Below, piece by piece: positions 6,493 through 12,995 of a DNA stretch of 12,995 bases. The stretch spans positions 1 through 12,995 of the forward strand of contig DPZQ01000057.1 of assembly GCA_003536295.1 (NCBI GenBank). The letters are read 5' to 3'. The stretch is from Rhodobacter sp. (GTDB lineage: Bacteria; Pseudomonadota; Alphaproteobacteria; Rhodobacterales; Rhodobacteraceae). Position 1 is the first letter of the stretch, and the number at the start of each line of letters is the position of its first letter. Position numbers and translations under genes: made by a program. The notes under the pieces were generated by a model. The model did not search any database. It was given only the letters and a program-made list of their open reading frames with translations, and had not been told where the DNA came from.

Positions 6493-7350
6493 ATGGTGAA
6501 TAAAGAGGGGCGACAAGGTTTAACACTGATTAGCCCAACCTTGCTTTACGCCCTGTTGATGCTGGCGGCTCCTCTGGCCATGGTTGTGACCTTTAGCTTT
6601 TGGACCCAAGATTACCTTGAAGTGAACACCACACTTACCCTGAACAATTACCGAGAAGCCTGGAGCCAGCCCCTTTACCGCGTCCTCATCGCAAGATCAC
6701 TTAGTATTTCCTTGATTGTAACCTTCGTGACTGTGATTTTGGCCTTTCCAATCGCCTATTACCTGTCTTTCAAAGTCACGCGGCGAAAGTCCTTGTGGCT
6801 TTTCTTGATTACTGTTCCGTTTTGGACCAGTTATTTGCTGCGGGTATTTTTGTGGAAAGTGATTTTGGGATATAACGGCGTTCTGAACACTGCTTTTTTA
6901 GAGCTAGGGTTTATTACCGAACCGCTGACTTTTTTGCTTTATAATGCCAATGCGGTTGTTTTAACGCTGGCCCATGCCTGGGCACCCTTTGCTATATTGC
7001 CCATATTCGTTGCACTTGAAAAAATTGACCGCTCACTTTTAGAAGCCGCAGAAGATCTAGGCGACGGGCCGTTGCGGAGATTTTTTCGCATAACACTACC
7101 CTTGGCAATGCCAGGAGTGATTGCGGCAATTTTGATTGTGATGATCCCCACGGTGGGCGATTTTATCACACCTAAATTGGTTGGTGGCACCGATGGTTTG
7201 ATGATTGCAAATATGATTCAAATTCAATTCGGAAAAGCGAATAATGCGCCGCTGGGTGCGGCTTTGGCTGTGACCTCTATGGTAATTGTGGCCGCGATCA
7301 GCATTGTTATCTTTTTGACCGGCAAACGCTTAGGGGGACGAGTGAAATGA
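6493..7350 (+). CDS. ABC transporter permease, PotB-like
   Basis: A 285-residue inner-membrane permease of the spermidine/putrescine (PotB) class. About six hydrophobic segments are visible, near residues 12-34, 70-95, 100-125, 145-175, 200-225 and 255-278. The conserved cytoplasmic EAA loop that docks on the ATPase reads EAAEDLGDGPLRRFFRITLP around residue 185. It pairs with the next permease to form the channel. It follows the first Rieske gene after 36 bases and overlaps the next gene by four bases (ATGA). This transporter class also carries substrates other than polyamines. Here the flanking oxygenases point to a methylated amine or betaine (inference). No strong ribosome binding site is visible before the ATG. 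Confidence 0.92.
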   Translation: MVNKEGRQGLTLISPTLLYALLMLAAPLAMVVTFSFWTQDYLEVNTTLTLNNYREAWSQPLYRVLIARSLSISLIVTFVTVILAFPIAYYLSFKVTRRKSLWLFLITVPFWTSYLLRVFLWKVILGYNGVLNTAFLELGFITEPLTFLLYNANAVVLTLAHAWAPFAILPIFVALEKIDRSLLEAAEDLGDGPLRRFFRITLPLAMPGVIAAILIVMIPTVGDFITPKLVGGTDGLMIANMIQIQFGKANNAPLGAALAVTSMVIVAAISIVIFLTGKRLGGRVK

Positions 7351-8180
7351 GCCGCGTGTTGAAATTTATCTCGGCGCGGTGGATGGTGACTTATGCCGTA
7401 GCCTATATGATATTTCTCTATGCGCCCGTGGTGTTATTGCCCGTTTTTGCGTTGAATGATGCCACGATCATTGCCTTTCCGCTGTCCGGTTTTACGACCA
7501 ATTGGTTTGTGGTCTTATGGCACACCGAAGCGCTGCACGGGGCTATTCGCAACTCGCTCTTTGTGGCGGTGACCGCCGCCATTCTAAGCACAGTTTTAGG
7601 GTCATTCGCGGCGCGCGCATCGGCGCGGTATTCGTTTCCTGCCAAACGCAGCATCATGGGGTTTATCATGCTGCCCTTGGTTCTACCCGAAATCATAGTG
7701 GCGGTTGCGCTTTTGGTAGTAATGATGCGGCTTGGCATGTCTTTATCTCTTTGGACGGTAGTTGCGGGCCATATTCTGATTTGCACGCCCTTTGCGATTG
7801 CTATTATGAGCTCGGCCTTTCAAGGTTTGGATCAAAGCTTGGAAGAGGCCTCGCTTGATCTGGGGGAAACTCGCGTCGGCACGTTTCTGCGCATCACGTT
7901 GCCTTTGGTGATGCCCGGTGTGATTTCTAGCTTGCTGATTTGTTTTACCATTTCCCTTGATGAATTCATCATCGCGTTTTTTCTAACGGGCACAGACGTG
8001 ACCTTGCCGGTTTATATTTGGAGCCAGCTGCGCTTTCCAACCAAATTGCCGTCAATCATGGCGTTGGGAACCATTCTTTTGGTCCTTTCGATCGGGCTTT
8101 TGATAATTGCCGAATGGTTCCGCCGCCGCGCATCAAAAAAACAGGGACTAGAGGCTTCACCAACTGGAGGTTTTGTCTGA
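7347..8180 (+). CDS. ABC transporter permease, PotC-like
   Basis: The 277-residue second permease of the importer resembles PotC. It has roughly six membrane segments, the first near residues 12-36, and an EAA loop EASLDLGETRVGTFLRITLP followed by VMPGVISSLL. The later segment ISLDEFIIAFFLTG is characteristic of PotC-type permeases. It starts inside the stop codon of the PotB-like gene (ATGA overlap), a sign of coupled translation and equal stoichiometry. The C-terminus is a charged cytoplasmic tail (RRRASKKQG). GGAGG just before its stop codon serves the next gene. Confidence 0.93.
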   Translation: MSRVLKFISARWMVTYAVAYMIFLYAPVVLLPVFALNDATIIAFPLSGFTTNWFVVLWHTEALHGAIRNSLFVAVTAAILSTVLGSFAARASARYSFPAKRSIMGFIMLPLVLPEIIVAVALLVVMMRLGMSLSLWTVVAGHILICTPFAIAIMSSAFQGLDQSLEEASLDLGETRVGTFLRITLPLVMPGVISSLLICFTISLDEFIIAFFLTGTDVTLPVYIWSQLRFPTKLPSIMALGTILLVLSIGLLIIAEWFRRRASKKQGLEASPTGGFV

Positions 8181-8181
8181 T

Positions 8182-9285
8182 ATGAGTGTCAAGCGTAACA
8201 AGCCCATTATTGAACTCAACAAAGTGACGAAAAGCTTTGGCACATTTCAAGCTCTTAAAGGCGTGGATGCCACGATTTTCGAGGGCGAATTCTTTTCGCT
8301 TTTGGGCCCTTCGGGCTGCGGCAAAACCACATTGCTGCGCATGATCGCGGGGTTTGAAGAAGCTACCTCTGGCACGATTGTGATTGGCGGAAAACTGATG
8401 ACGGGCATTCCCGCCAACAAGCGCCCCACCAACATGGTGTTTCAAAGCTATGCTATTTTTCCGCATTTAAGCGTGGGTGACAATGTGGGCTACGGGCTTA
8501 AAACCCGTAAATTACCCAAGGCCGAAATTGCCGCCGAAGTAGAAAAAGCCCTCAAAATGGTGGATTTGGGCGGTTTTTCCGACCGCGCTGCGCATGAGCT
8601 TTCAGGCGGTCAGCGCCAAAGGGTGGCTTTGGCCCGCGCTTTGGTCATGCGACCCAAAGTAATTTTGCTCGATGAGCCGCTTTCAGCGCTTGATAAAAAG
8701 CTGCGCGATCAAATGCAGGTTGAATTACGCAATTTACAACGCTCGATTGGGATCACGTTTATTTTGGTTACCCATGACCAAGAAGAAGCGCTGATCATGT
8801 CAGACCGAATCGCCGTGATGTTTGAAGGCGAAATTGCCCAACTTGCGAGCCCAGAAGAGCTTTACCGCCACCCGGTCAGTCACCGTGTGGCGTCTTTCAT
8901 TGGGGTGATGAACTTTCTAAAAGCCACAACTACTGTGGCGGATGATCAAGAGATCACGTTAAACATTCCCTCACTTGGAACGGTGTCGGTGCCCGCGTCA
9001 TACATGCCTGCGGGCATGGATGCAGACACGGTGAAAACTATTGGAATTCGCCCCGAAATGCTCACAATCCTGTTTGATGATGCCGATAAATCAACGTGCC
9101 GCGTGGAAGGCACCGTTACGAGCACGATGTATTACGGCGATATGACCTATTACAGTGTGAAGCTCAGCGATCATGATGATGACGTGACCATTTCCATGCG
9201 CAACACGGCTGGCCGATCCATCGTGCCTGCGGGTGGGCTTGTGCAGGTCGGTTGGGGCGTGGAATCGATCGTCTTATTTAAATAG
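8182..9285 (+). CDS. ABC transporter ATP-binding protein, PotA-like
   Basis: This 367-residue ATPase powers the importer. In order it shows Walker A GPSGCGKTT (residues 42-50), Q-loop Gln88, signature LSGGQ (140-144), Walker B VILLDE (160-165), D-loop SALD (168-171) and the switch His198 in VTHDQEEA. The C-terminal third is a TOBE-type domain (GIRPEMLTI and following), typical of PotA/MalK-like proteins. The ATG at 8182 lies one base after the PotC-like stop, with GGAGG at 8166-8170. A TTG at 8173 is too close to that site and would add only three residues. It is followed after 11 bases by the second Rieske gene, so the importer is embedded between two oxygenases. Confidence 0.95.
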   Translation: MSVKRNKPIIELNKVTKSFGTFQALKGVDATIFEGEFFSLLGPSGCGKTTLLRMIAGFEEATSGTIVIGGKLMTGIPANKRPTNMVFQSYAIFPHLSVGDNVGYGLKTRKLPKAEIAAEVEKALKMVDLGGFSDRAAHELSGGQRQRVALARALVMRPKVILLDEPLSALDKKLRDQMQVELRNLQRSIGITFILVTHDQEEALIMSDRIAVMFEGEIAQLASPEELYRHPVSHRVASFIGVMNFLKATTTVADDQEITLNIPSLGTVSVPASYMPAGMDADTVKTIGIRPEMLTILFDDADKSTCRVEGTVTSTMYYGDMTYYSVKLSDHDDDVTISMRNTAGRSIVPAGGLVQVGWGVESIVLFK

Positions 9286-9296
9286 GGGTGTGGTAG

Positions 9297-10514
9297 ATGG
9301 CGGAACCAAAACCAGCTTTTCAGGATTTGCTGTCGACTCATCAGTCCGGCCATGCTCTGGCGCAAAGTTTTTACACCAATTCCGATGTTTTCGGGCATGA
9401 CGTGGATGAAGTCTTTTATAAAGATTGGCATTTGGCGGGGCATATCAGCGAATTGGCACTGCCAGGCGATTATTTTTTATTCGAAATGTTACAAGAATCC
9501 GTGATCATCAACCGCGATGACTTGGGCCAGATCCATGGCTTGGCAAATGTGTGCCGCCACCGCGGTTCGCGGGTGTGTATAGAGCCGCGCGGCAATACCA
9601 AGCGCTTTACCTGCCCCTATCACGCTTGGGCCTATAATCTTGACGGCAGCTTGTTTAACGCGCGCCACTTGCCGCCTGAAATTGACCGCACGAAACTGGG
9701 CCTGCGCCCCATTGCCACCCATGTTTTCCATGGCTTCATCTTCGTGTCTTTCGCGCAAGATCCGACTAGCTTTGCAGCACTTCACCGTGATCTTGACCCG
9801 ATTTTGACCCCCTTTGGCCTTGCGCGCACCAAAATTGCGCACCGTATGGTTTACCCGGTAAAAGCCAATTGGAAGCTTTTGGTTGAAAATTATAACGAAT
9901 GCTATCATTGCGCCACCGCGCATCCTGAATTCTCACGCTCGCACCCTACGCATATGGCCCCGGATCGCGTGGCGCCAATGAATGAAGCGATGCAAGCGCG
10001 CTCAACCGCTTGCGGCATTCGCACCGATTATATTGATGCCATCGGTTCGGCGCGCCCAGATCACGCGCCGGATTACGCCTATAACCGCTATAGTCTTTAT
10101 GCAGGCTATAAAACGGGGTCGCAAACGGGGTCGGCTTTGGCGCCGCTTTTGGGGGATATTAAGGGCTATGACGGAGGCGCATCTGACCTTTATGTTGGTA
10201 TTTTAAACCCGATGTTGATCTATTGTGATCACGCCGTAGTCTATCGCTTTATTCCGATTGACAAAGACCATTCGGCCCAAGAAATTATTTGGATGGTACA
10301 TGAAGACGCGCAAGTGGGCAGGGATTATGATTTAGACCGCCTGCTTTGGCTTTGGGATCTGACCACGATTGCCGATAAAAAAATCATTGAAAAAAATCAA
10401 GAGGGGGTGAATTCACGCTATTATACCCCTGGGCCCTTTGTGGACATGGAAGCCTATGCCAAACGATTTGTTGACAGTTATCTGATGTCGTTCAAACTGG
10501 ATGAAATCGATTAG
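9297..10514 (+). CDS. Rieske non-heme iron oxygenase, alpha subunit (2)
   Basis: The 405-residue product is a second catalytic Rieske subunit, of the branch containing GbcA, Stc2 and carnitine monooxygenase CntA. The cluster ligands are Cys86-x-His88 and Cys106-x2-His109 (CPYHAWAYNLDG). The iron ligands are His204 and His209 in ENYNECYHCATAHP, with Asp360 in DKKIIEKNQEG. Glu201 occupies the bridging position, as in CntA. The N-terminal FYTNSDVFGHDVDEVFYKDW and AGHISELALPGDYF segments are typical of betaine-demethylating members. It probably hydroxylates an N-methyl group, releasing formaldehyde (family knowledge plus inference). A reductase partner is missing from the window. It overlaps no gene and follows the ATPase by 11 bases, with GGGGTGTGG upstream. 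It is only distantly related to the first Rieske protein, so the two are not a recent duplication. Confidence 0.93.
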   Translation: MAEPKPAFQDLLSTHQSGHALAQSFYTNSDVFGHDVDEVFYKDWHLAGHISELALPGDYFLFEMLQESVIINRDDLGQIHGLANVCRHRGSRVCIEPRGNTKRFTCPYHAWAYNLDGSLFNARHLPPEIDRTKLGLRPIATHVFHGFIFVSFAQDPTSFAALHRDLDPILTPFGLARTKIAHRMVYPVKANWKLLVENYNECYHCATAHPEFSRSHPTHMAPDRVAPMNEAMQARSTACGIRTDYIDAIGSARPDHAPDYAYNRYSLYAGYKTGSQTGSALAPLLGDIKGYDGGASDLYVGILNPMLIYCDHAVVYRFIPIDKDHSAQEIIWMVHEDAQVGRDYDLDRLLWLWDLTTIADKKIIEKNQEGVNSRYYTPGPFVDMEAYAKRFVDSYLMSFKLDEID

Positions 10515-10522
10515 GAACCCGC

Positions 10523-11305
10523 ATGTCAAACCCAGATCTACTTTATGACGACAAGCACATTTCTTTTTTAGAAGACATCTGGGGCGAAGGTTTCCTATCG
10601 CCTGGTGGCGGTGATGAAGTCAAACGCGTGCTTTCGGGGTTGGAGCTAACGGGTAAGCGTGTTTTAGACATTGGGTGTGGATCGGGTGCTGTTGCGGTCT
10701 TGATGGTGCCTGAGCTTGGCGCGGCCGAAGTGGTTGGCATCGATGTTGAAACACCTGTTTGCGCGGCTGCACAACGGCGCGTGGCACAGGCTAACCTGAC
10801 TAATCACATCGATATTCGCTTGGTGAAACCTGGGCCTTTGGATTTTGAAGCCGAAAGCTTTGATCTGGTGTTCTCCAAAGACTCGATCCTGCATATCCCG
10901 AATAAAGAAGTGCTGGCGAAAGACGTCGTACGGATTTTACGGCCAGGCGGTTGGTTGGCCGCGTCAGATTGGCTCACATCTCATGACGGGAAGCCGTCTG
11001 ACGATATGCGGGCTTATCTGGTGGCCGAGGATTTGGATTTCGCCATGGCCTCGGCCAGCCGCTATCATAGGGCTTTGCAGGTGGCGGGTTTGGAGGATGT
11101 GGTGCTGACCAATCGTAATCCTTGGTACTGCGCAGAGGCACAAAAGGAACGCGATTTTTTAACGGGGCCAAACCGCCAGCGCTTAAGTTCTCGACACGGC
11201 GCGGATTTTATCACGGGCCAAATCGCTACATGGGATGCGATGATTAAGGTATTGAAATCAGGTGAACATTGCCCGCATCACATTCGGGCCAGAAAACCCA
11301 AATAA
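10523..11305 (+). CDS. SAM-dependent methyltransferase, phosphoethanolamine-MT-like
   Basis: This 260-residue class I methyltransferase resembles the phosphoethanolamine N-methyltransferase group. Motif I is VLDIGCGSG (residues 47-55), and the acidic residue of the second strand is in VVGID (70-74). The N-terminal GEGFLSPGG (21-29) and SKDSILHI (118-125) match segments typical of that group. Tyr8, Asp120 and His124 fall where the Plasmodium enzyme, from memory, has its latch Tyr19, Asp128 and His132. The phosphobase-binding region that is basic and Tyr-rich in true phosphoethanolamine enzymes reads AEDLDF here, so the acceptor is probably different. AGGAA precedes the ATG, eight bases after the Rieske stop. 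It is the last gene of the operon. A methyltransferase is unexpected beside demethylases. Confidence 0.85.
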   Translation: MSNPDLLYDDKHISFLEDIWGEGFLSPGGGDEVKRVLSGLELTGKRVLDIGCGSGAVAVLMVPELGAAEVVGIDVETPVCAAAQRRVAQANLTNHIDIRLVKPGPLDFEAESFDLVFSKDSILHIPNKEVLAKDVVRILRPGGWLAASDWLTSHDGKPSDDMRAYLVAEDLDFAMASASRYHRALQVAGLEDVVLTNRNPWYCAEAQKERDFLTGPNRQRLSSRHGADFITGQIATWDAMIKVLKSGEHCPHHIRARKPK

Positions 11306-11332
11306 CCCTAACCTTGTGGTTAGGGTTATTTG
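11299..11332. terminator. Perfect 15-bp hairpin, bidirectional terminator
   Basis: The arms 11299-11313 and 11318-11332 are exact reverse complements around a four-base loop TTGT. The core is AACCCTAACC / GGTTAGGGTT. The stop codon of the methyltransferase gene lies inside the left arm. The hairpin sits between two convergent genes and has T-rich sequence on both sides, so it most likely ends transcription from both directions. Confidence 0.85.
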
Positions 11333-11349
11333 TGTAGATTTGGGTTTTA

Positions 11350-12411
11350 TTAAAAACCAGCTTTGATCAGTTCAAATTCGGCAATCATTTTTTCGCGCAG
11401 TTCTTTCGAAACTGGGGCTTGCCATAGGGTGTGTTCGCGAAGGCTTGCACTTGAATTCAGACCCACCGCGGCCAGATCTTCTTCGCTCATCGTGGCCATA
11501 GCTTTGGCGTTCGAGTGGCCATAGCCCCAAGCATTCACCAAATAATCGGCCGTTGCTGGTTCAAGCCAAGCATTAATAAAATCATAAAACTTGTCTTCAG
11601 ATCCGGGTGAATTGGCCAGATTGACAAAACCGCAAACCCAGCTTGATGATCCTTCGGCCGTGTCGCGCTTCATGGCAATGGGGTGCCCTTCAGCCGTCAT
11701 TGTAGAAAATGTTTCATTCCATGCCCAAGCCAAATACACCTCGCCGCTTTGCATCAACTGCGCGAGGGATGCGCCATCAGACCAATAGGCCCGTACATTT
11801 GGGTGGACTTTGCGCAGGAAATCAGATGCGGCTTTGAATTCGGCGTCGGTGGCCTTGGTCCAATCGGTAACACCTGTGGCCAAAAAGCCTAAAGCATAGG
11901 CGTCATCTAGATTATCGCCCACGGAAATGCGGCCTTCGTTTTTCGGATCGGCAAAGGCTTGCAAGGACGCCACGTCAGCATCGGTTAAAAGTTCGGTGTT
12001 ATAGGTGGTGGCGGTATTACCCCAATCTATTGGCACGAAGTAATTCTGGCCATCTTTTTTGAAGGCTTCGATGTCGCGGAAACCGGGTTCTAACTCATTC
12101 CAGCGCGTGATGCGCGAGGTGTCAAGTGGGTCAAGCAGACCTGCTTCGATCCATTTTGGGATCGACTGCGAACAAGGATGCGCTGCGTCTGCCTTAAAGC
12201 CCGAGCGCAGTTTTTGAAAGGCTTCTTCCTCATCCCCGAAAAAAGCGAAGGTTGGGGCATCGCCATTTTTGGCGGTATAGGTGGTAAAGAATTCAGGATC
12301 TTCATAACCTGCCCAGTCAAATACGACCAGATCAGCATCAGCGGCAAAGCTGGTTGTGGCTGCGAAGAGTGCGGTGGCGAGCAAAGCGCCTGCAGTTTTA
12401 TAATGATACAT
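11350..12411 (-). CDS. Periplasmic substrate-binding protein, PotD-like
   Basis: The 353-residue product is a periplasmic binding protein of the spermidine/putrescine-like class and the natural partner of the permeases and ATPase. A signal peptide covers residues 1-23 or 24 (Lys5, hydrophobic core LLATALFAATT, cleavage near SFA-ADAD). Family-like segments are FDWAGYEDPEFF, the EEAFQKLRSGFKADAAHPCS stretch, LLDPLDTSRI, VPIDWGNTATTYNTE and WAWNETF. Many Trp, Tyr and Phe residues sit where such proteins form the ligand pocket, which would suit a cationic or quaternary amine; this is inference. The start has AGGAG (complement of 12418-12422) six bases upstream. It is transcribed away from the dehydrogenase gene and towards the operon, so it can be expressed from its own promoter at a higher level than the membrane parts. 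Confidence 0.93.
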   Translation of the reverse strand: MYHYKTAGALLATALFAATTSFAADADLVVFDWAGYEDPEFFTTYTAKNGDAPTFAFFGDEEEAFQKLRSGFKADAAHPCSQSIPKWIEAGLLDPLDTSRITRWNELEPGFRDIEAFKKDGQNYFVPIDWGNTATTYNTELLTDADVASLQAFADPKNEGRISVGDNLDDAYALGFLATGVTDWTKATDAEFKAASDFLRKVHPNVRAYWSDGASLAQLMQSGEVYLAWAWNETFSTMTAEGHPIAMKRDTAEGSSSWVCGFVNLANSPGSEDKFYDFINAWLEPATADYLVNAWGYGHSNAKAMATMSEEDLAAVGLNSSASLREHTLWQAPVSKELREKMIAEFELIKAGF

Positions 12412-12488
12412 ATGTCACTCCTGGTTGGTTGGTGCTATTCCTTAGCTATGGGTGTTTGCCATATTTCAAAGGCTAAACTGTTAATAGC

Positions 12489-12524
12489 CTTGACTCAAGA
12501 TTTAATTGAGCGCTCAAATATAAT
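12489..12524. promoter_or_regulatory. Divergent control region with shared palindrome
   Basis: TTGAGCGCTCAA (12506-12517) lies between the divergent binding-protein and dehydrogenase genes and matches the site before the oxygenase operon over 16 bases (12505-12520). TATAAT at 12519-12524 directly follows and is a good -10 element for the + strand gene, about 26 bases before its ATG. No good -35 exists at standard spacing: TTGACT at 12490 is 23 bases away. A smaller palindrome CTTGA-C-TCAAG (12489-12499) shares the TTGA/TCAA half sites and could be a second weaker site. A bound dimer would cover the -10 region, fitting repression. Confidence 0.75.
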
Positions 12525-12550
12525 TATAAAAAAACCAACCGAAAGCCATC

Positions 12551-12995
12551 ATGACACGTGATCCAAGCCATGATATTTTATTTCAACCGTTGAAAATTGG
12601 CCCTGTTGAGACGAAAAACCGCTTTTACCAAGTGCCGCACTGCTCGGGCATGGGCTGGCGCAGGCCGCGCGCTTTGGCGACGATGCGGGGGGTGAAGGCT
12701 GAGGGGGGCTGGGGCGTAGTGAATACTGAGTTTTGCTCGGTCCACCCAACTTCTGATAATGATGCCTATCCCTATGCTGCCCTTTGGGACAATGACGATA
12801 TTCGCGCGCATCGCCTGATGACCGATGCCGTGCATGCGCACGGTGCGCTGGCGGGAGTTGAGCTTTGGTTGGGCGGTGGAATGGTTACAAATTTTGGCAC
12901 GCGCCTGCCCGCCCTTGGCCTACGGGACCGCCCCCAAACAGACAGCAGCGTGCTACATCCGGGCCAAGCGCGCAAAATCGACAAGCAAGATATCC
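12551..12995 (+). CDS. Trimethylamine dehydrogenase family flavoprotein (partial)
   Basis: Only the first 148 codons are inside the window; the gene runs off the right end. The N-terminus MTRDPSHDILFQPLKIGP followed by NRFYQVPHCSG closely follows trimethylamine dehydrogenase of methylotrophs, without gaps. Cys31 (Cys30 when Met is not counted) coincides with the cysteine that binds FMN covalently in that enzyme. KAEGGW and NTE-F-C follow in register. The residue at the Tyr60 position of the aromatic substrate bowl is Phe. AGVELWLGGG continues the barrel. The full enzyme should be about 680-730 residues, with FMN barrel, 4Fe-4S cluster and nucleotide-binding domains. The family oxidatively demethylates tertiary or secondary amines and includes the N-methylproline demethylase StcD. 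The start is the ATG 27 bases after a TATAAT box; the ribosome binding site is weak (GAAAG). Confidence 0.9.
   Translation, partial: MTRDPSHDILFQPLKIGPVETKNRFYQVPHCSGMGWRRPRALATMRGVKAEGGWGVVNTEFCSVHPTSDNDAYPYAALWDNDDIRAHRLMTDAVHAHGALAGVELWLGGGMVTNFGTRLPALGLRDRPQTDSSVLHPGQARKIDKQDI

Noticed and set aside
8056..8466. A 136-residue minus-strand frame over the PotC-PotA junction
   Set aside because: It lies antisense to clear Walker A and permease coding sequence.
6493..9285. Reading the importer as a true spermidine/putrescine transporter
   Set aside because: The protein family fits, but the class carries many cationic substrates, and the flanking Rieske and TMADH-type genes make polyamine less likely than a methylated amine.
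11306..11325. Telomere-like AACCCTAACC / GGTTAGGGTT sequence
   Set aside because: It is simply the two arms of one hairpin between convergent genes; there is no tandem array.
12178..12561. A 127-residue + strand frame through the binding-protein start and the divergent promoter
   Set aside because: It is antisense to the signal-peptide end of a well-supported gene and crosses the operator region; it is a shadow.

Overview
The window looks like a piece of an alphaproteobacterial chromosome, most likely from a marine lineage such as a low-GC Rhodobacterales or SAR116-like bacterium. This assignment is an inference from mid-range GC, protein style and gene content (YaeQ, paired Lin0512 proteins, Rieske oxygenases of the betaine-demethylase type). 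No RNA gene, CRISPR array, complete insertion sequence or phage gene was seen.

The left part (1-5198) is loosely packed. An AT-rich leader without a convincing gene (1-616) is followed by single genes on the + strand: a DsbA/FrnE-like thiol oxidoreductase, YaeQ, a translationally coupled pair of Lin0512-family proteins, and a GlcD/Dld-type FAD-linked D-2-hydroxyacid dehydrogenase. The wide gaps between them contain several stem-loops and short inverted repeats.

The right part (5182-12995) is compact and forms one functional locus. A six-gene + strand operon encodes Rieske oxygenase 1, two PotB/PotC-type permeases, a PotA-type ATPase, Rieske oxygenase 2 and a phosphoethanolamine-methyltransferase-like SAM enzyme. 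Convergent to it lies the matching PotD-like binding protein. Divergent from the binding protein starts a gene of the trimethylamine dehydrogenase family, cut by the window end. The oxygenase operon and the divergent pair share an exact 16-base sequence built on the palindrome TTGAGCGCTCAA, so they are probably one regulon.

Inferred working model: the binding protein and transporter import a methylated, probably quaternary, amine or betaine. One or both Rieske oxygenases remove N-methyl groups (or open a ring), and the covalent-flavin dehydrogenase removes a methyl group from the resulting tertiary or secondary amine. This parallels the known logic of stachydrine and hydroxyproline-betaine catabolism. 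The methyltransferase inside a demethylation operon, and a Tyr-to-Phe change at the substrate-bowl position of the dehydrogenase, suggest that the substrate or route differs from the described ones. The substrate cannot be read from the sequence.
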